In this document: positions 8,401 to 10,135 of the stretch, piece by piece | How positions within the stretch are numbered: position 1 is the first letter of the stretch | Layout of the letters: every line of letters starts with the position of its first letter | Source: Planctomycetota bacterium | Lineage (GTDB): Bacteria > Planctomycetota > B143-G9 | Reading direction: 5' to 3' | DNA: 10,135 nt | Assembly (NCBI GenBank): GCA_003644275.1 | Contig: QNBY01000025.1 | Span: 1-10,135, forward strand | Notes under the pieces: model-generated | The model's database searches: none | What the model was told of the DNA's origin: nothing | The model's input: only the letters and a program-made list of their open reading frames with translations | Position numbers and translations under genes: made by a program

Positions 8401-10135
8401 GACGCAGTTCGACCGGCGAGGCGGAAAACTCGGACGAGTTCCCGTCGGCGTCCGTGGCGACCAGCGTAACGGCCGAGTACAGGGGAATGTTGCCGTTCCA
8501 GTCGAATTGGCCGTTGGGATCGAGTGAACTCACCAACTTTTCGTAAACGCGCCCCTCGCCGCCGTCGTCGTAGTAGACTATCACGGTGCAGGTGAGGCAG
8601 GTGCGGGCGTGCAGGCTCACGGTGCGGCTGCCGGAGCCAAAGCTCAGCGTCTGGTACCGGAGGATTTGGGGAGGCACAAGTTCCCGGTTGCCTCCGGATT
8701 CGTTGTTGATCCCCAGGCCGGTGTTGTCGTGGATCGAGTTGCGGTAGAGGGTGTTGTGGAGCGTGCCGGTGCCGTTGATGAGGACGCCGTCTTCCTCGTT
8801 CCAGGCGATGGTGTTGGCGTGGGTGGGGGACGTCCAGTTGCCAAACTCGTTGTACGAGGAACCCTCGCTCACCCACACGCCTGGGCCGCCGTTGGGCAGT
8901 GCCGCGCCGTGCGCCGTCATGCCGATGCTGTTGTTGTAGAACAGATTGTGACTGCTGCTGCCGACGAGGGCCACGCCGCCGGCCATGGGAAAGTCGCCGT
9001 CGTACCCGTTGCCGCTGATCAGGTTGCCCGCCGCCTCGGCGCCGATGGTGTTGTGATGCGTTTCGCCCTGCAACCAGACGCCGAACCGCTTGTTGGTCAC
9101 CCTGGCGTCCCCGTCGGCGTCGGTGCCGATATAGTTGCCCTTGACCACGTTGTACCGGGCGGTGTTGTCCTGGATGCGCACTCCATCGCGCCCGTGACCG
9201 CTGATCAGGTTGTCCGGGCCGATAGTGTTGTAAGAAGCGCCTGCGATCACCACGCCGTCGTTCTGTAGCGAGGGATTCAGCCCGGCGATGACGGCCGTGC
9301 CGCCGGATTCGGTGCCGATGCGGTTGTTCTGCACCACGTTGCCATGCGTGGTACTGCCGCTGATCATCACATCCCCCAGCGTGTTGCCGCTGATGAGGTT
9401 GTTGCCACACTGCCCCACCAGGCCCACGGTGTTGGTCATCGCGCCGCCGCTGATGCGCACGCCGTAGCCGGAGTTGGGGTAGGCGGTCGCGCCGGATAGG
9501 TCCGTGCCGATATAGTTGCACACAACTGTGTTATGGTGGGCCGCGCCGGTGATCTCGATCCCGTCATCGCCGTTGAGGGCGATCACGTTGGGCCGGTCGG
9601 CGCCGGTGGAGCCGATGCTGTTGTGGGCGGCCTGGTCGGCAATGTGCACGCCGTCAACCGTGTTGCTGATGACGTAGCTGCACGACAGCGTGTTGCTCTG
9701 TGCGCCGGAGCCGTGGATGTAGAGGCCGTAGGTGTTTGCGTTGCGCAACACCAGTCCGCTGATGGTGTGGTTGGTCCCGGTGATCTCCATAGCGTAGGAA
9801 ACGCCAGTGGCGTCGATCACGACGGGCGATGAACAATCCCCTCCTTGTGTCGCGTCTATGATCGTGCCGGGGTCGGCGAGCGCCGGCAACTGTCCTACGC
9901 TCAAGTGGATCGTCCACTGACCGGTGTTCAGGTCGTAGCCGGGGTCGCTGGTGGGGATGTCGAAGGTGATAGTGTCGGCCCCTGGATTCGCGTTGGCGGC
10001 CTCGATCGCCTGGCGCAGCGAGCAATAGTCCGCCGTACACTCGCCGGTCTCGTCGTCGGTGGTGGTCACCACGAATGTGGTTACAGGCGCTGACGCCCCC
10101 GCTGACAGGGCCGCGCCACGCGGCAACGCCGTAGG
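5474..10135 (-). CDS. Secreted beta-helix / gingipain-like (C25) cysteine peptidase, 5' end cut by window (gene C)
   Basis: Residues are counted from TTG 10124-10126; the frame stays open to 10135, so the true start lies outside. The first residues (SAGASA, then PVTTF) look like the end of a signal peptide. CSLRQAIEAANANPGADTI (35-53) is the CSLREA-type start of secreted beta-helix proteins. A right-handed beta-helix (about 100-475) follows, with recurring IGTD and NLISGN motifs, then beta-sandwich regions (about 480-700). Residues 728-1155 resemble a C25 clan CD peptidase core: YPWYLLIAGDDNIIPF, VELAVGRLVG, a strand ending in His994-Gly995 (HHGNH), a strand ending in Cys1040 (TSNGC), and LYGIPW near the end. 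His994 and Cys1040 are the likely catalytic pair. Two CARDB-like sandwich domains (about 1330-1540) precede the tail VYLPLILK. Role: extracellular proteolysis or processing of surface proteins, by family knowledge; the beta-helix may bind glycans or the surface (inference). No Bacteroidota-type T9SS C-terminal domain is seen. Confidence 0.92.
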   Translation of the reverse strand, partial: PTALPRGAALSAGASAPVTTFVVTTTDDETGECTADYCSLRQAIEAANANPGADTITFDIPTSDPGYDLNTGQWTIHLSVGQLPALADPGTIIDATQGGDCSSPVVIDATGVSYAMEITGTNHTISGLVLRNANTYGLYIHGSGAQSNTLSCSYVISNTVDGVHIADQAAHNSIGSTGADRPNVIALNGDDGIEITGAAHHNTVVCNYIGTDLSGATAYPNSGYGVRISGGAMTNTVGLVGQCGNNLISGNTLGDVMISGSTTHGNVVQNNRIGTESGGTAVIAGLNPSLQNDGVVIAGASYNTIGPDNLISGHGRDGVRIQDNTARYNVVKGNYIGTDADGDARVTNKRFGVWLQGETHHNTIGAEAAGNLISGNGYDGDFPMAGGVALVGSSSHNLFYNNSIGMTAHGAALPNGGPGVWVSEGSSYNEFGNWTSPTHANTIAWNEEDGVLINGTGTLHNTLYRNSIHDNTGLGINNESGGNRELVPPQILRYQTLSFGSGSRTVSLHARTCLTCTVIVYYDDGGEGRVYEKLVSSLDPNGQFDWNGNIPLYSAVTLVATDADGNSSEFSASPVELRLSLDDALPHVVVNKVPGDADAPAGNVTVDFVATIVSRDPTLRNDFDLELRLSDTTLGNPTRVFTRAQASDYNGTPVTWSNPSAGVFRVQGIDLAPDTNSASRWTQRVILRFDVPNGASPTALLALGFLTAEGRTLNQEVDYAVLRLLQRADEIIITNRTQLYAQYDDTQTTTFLQDLHAFAQGPPFNWTPASVIYYVDTFDSSLATWDNTAVSYASEAVANTAANKVDSLIEDWVEDSTTRYQKICSFIGGCHSYPVDYPWYLLIAGDDNIIPFYRKDDPADREIAHPCPSSGSVLCALRNHDYFFTENSYGDLSYVFDTFPWNEGGVELAVGRLVGTRAAHMSTLLHNGQYGPDTTRPARAIVGSACGNDAQGVVNHLKNYGYDVLNDTESPSTVDNDNWSESTLLTLMQGDYQIFHHGNHANEGGWTTPPCSSLPSIDTNDVWSSAIAARIAANHPIFTSNGCRAGLAAARADTNPLSITTSEPTMVNALVREGASAVMASTGISFFDADYGDIRGGEDFIKDFWGLAASPPPKQLNMGMALRWNKRTWDGHWSVDDEEEKTGAEFTLYGIPWVTAPYRAGTTSQRLRSSAGVTLSPPQPLGGQTYVVTATFDASNYSVNQVNGFDLVNVEGMELARDTAVPLVPLAEVELNLPSDGTLVDVEAVTADPVNLGTLNIPQEIPGVPIPGGDSGGLTEAPDIGVYPPQGAVSRTVSLAGYNLARVYGSPLSYDTTTDQATLYQSLALRITYHLSSTVGLLNLTAAPDDLAPEEPFSVTATLANPGADPATLTGTLTLKDNLGRAIDVLEIGPFDVAPGGEQYPLELGWTAPFTEGAYSLLLELYHAGAQQVFGHQTLAVSGGRITALTAPTGALSGQEATFEVTFANRRGDPFEGQVALSIYDGEGAFVTTLDAPLSTGAESEETVRLTWDTEGEPAGSYTALAEVTDAAESVTYGPAQESFDLRHAVYLPLILK
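9012..9590 (-). repeat. Coding repeat of about 189 bp in the beta-helix of gene C
   Basis: The 15-mer CCGCTGATSAGGTTG (plus strand) recurs at 9012-9026, 9198-9212 and 9387-9401, with a degenerate copy at 9576-9590: spacings of 186, 189 and 189 bp. A second 15-mer, GTGCCGATATAGTTG or close variants, recurs at 9123, 9312 and 9504. The protein period is about 62-63 residues, each unit carrying one NLISGN-type and one IGTD-type motif, which would equal about three beta-helix rungs of 21 residues. This is an internal protein repeat, not a CRISPR or intergenic array. Confidence 0.7.

Noticed and set aside
9012..9590. CRISPR-like regular repeats
   Set aside because: The spacing is about 189 bp, the repeats are degenerate, and everything lies in one open reading frame with beta-helix motifs.

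Overview
The window is GC-rich and holds three genes, all on the minus strand (read right to left: C, then B, then A). All three encode large exported or lipid-anchored multidomain proteins that contain or begin like right-handed beta-helix proteins. Gene C ends in VYLPLILK, a C-terminal signature I recall from many secreted proteins of Chloroflexota (Anaerolineae and relatives). With the lipoprotein signals, the CSLRQA-type beta-helix start and the GC-rich palindromes in the gaps, an uncultured Chloroflexota bacterium is the best guess. That is inference; there is no rRNA or marker gene to settle it.

Layout: 1-83 is almost pure G/C homopolymer and looks like a degraded contig end rather than biology. 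3-527 (minus) is the 5' part of gene A, a GTG-start lipoprotein whose mature start (YYIRPDGG ... GGDTLIIGAGSY) is typical of parallel beta-helix surface proteins; it runs into the homopolymer and is cut. 528-741 is a gap holding a nested palindrome just after gene B's stop. 742-5298 (minus) is gene B, 1518 aa: lipoprotein signal, alpha/beta-hydrolase esterase, beta-helix, propeller-like repeats, Pro/Glu linker, and a complete GH51 alpha-L-arabinofuranosidase. 5299-5473 is a gap with gene B's likely promoter (extended -10) and a second palindrome just after gene C's stop, related in sequence to the first. 5474-10135 (minus) is gene C, truncated at its 5' end by the window edge: end of a signal peptide, CSLREA-type start, long beta-helix, beta-sandwich domains, a gingipain-like (C25, clan CD) peptidase core with a visible His/Cys pair, more beta-sandwich domains, and the YLPLILK tail.

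Working together: gene B carries an esterase and an arabinofuranosidase on one surface-tethered chain, which fits removal of acyl/feruloyl groups and arabinose side chains from arabinoxylan- or pectin-like polymers (inference). Gene C would be an extracellular protease or processing enzyme. The genes share strand and destination, but each gap has a palindrome and gene B has its own candidate promoter, so separate transcription is at least as likely as one operon. No tRNA, rRNA, CRISPR array or insertion sequence was seen.
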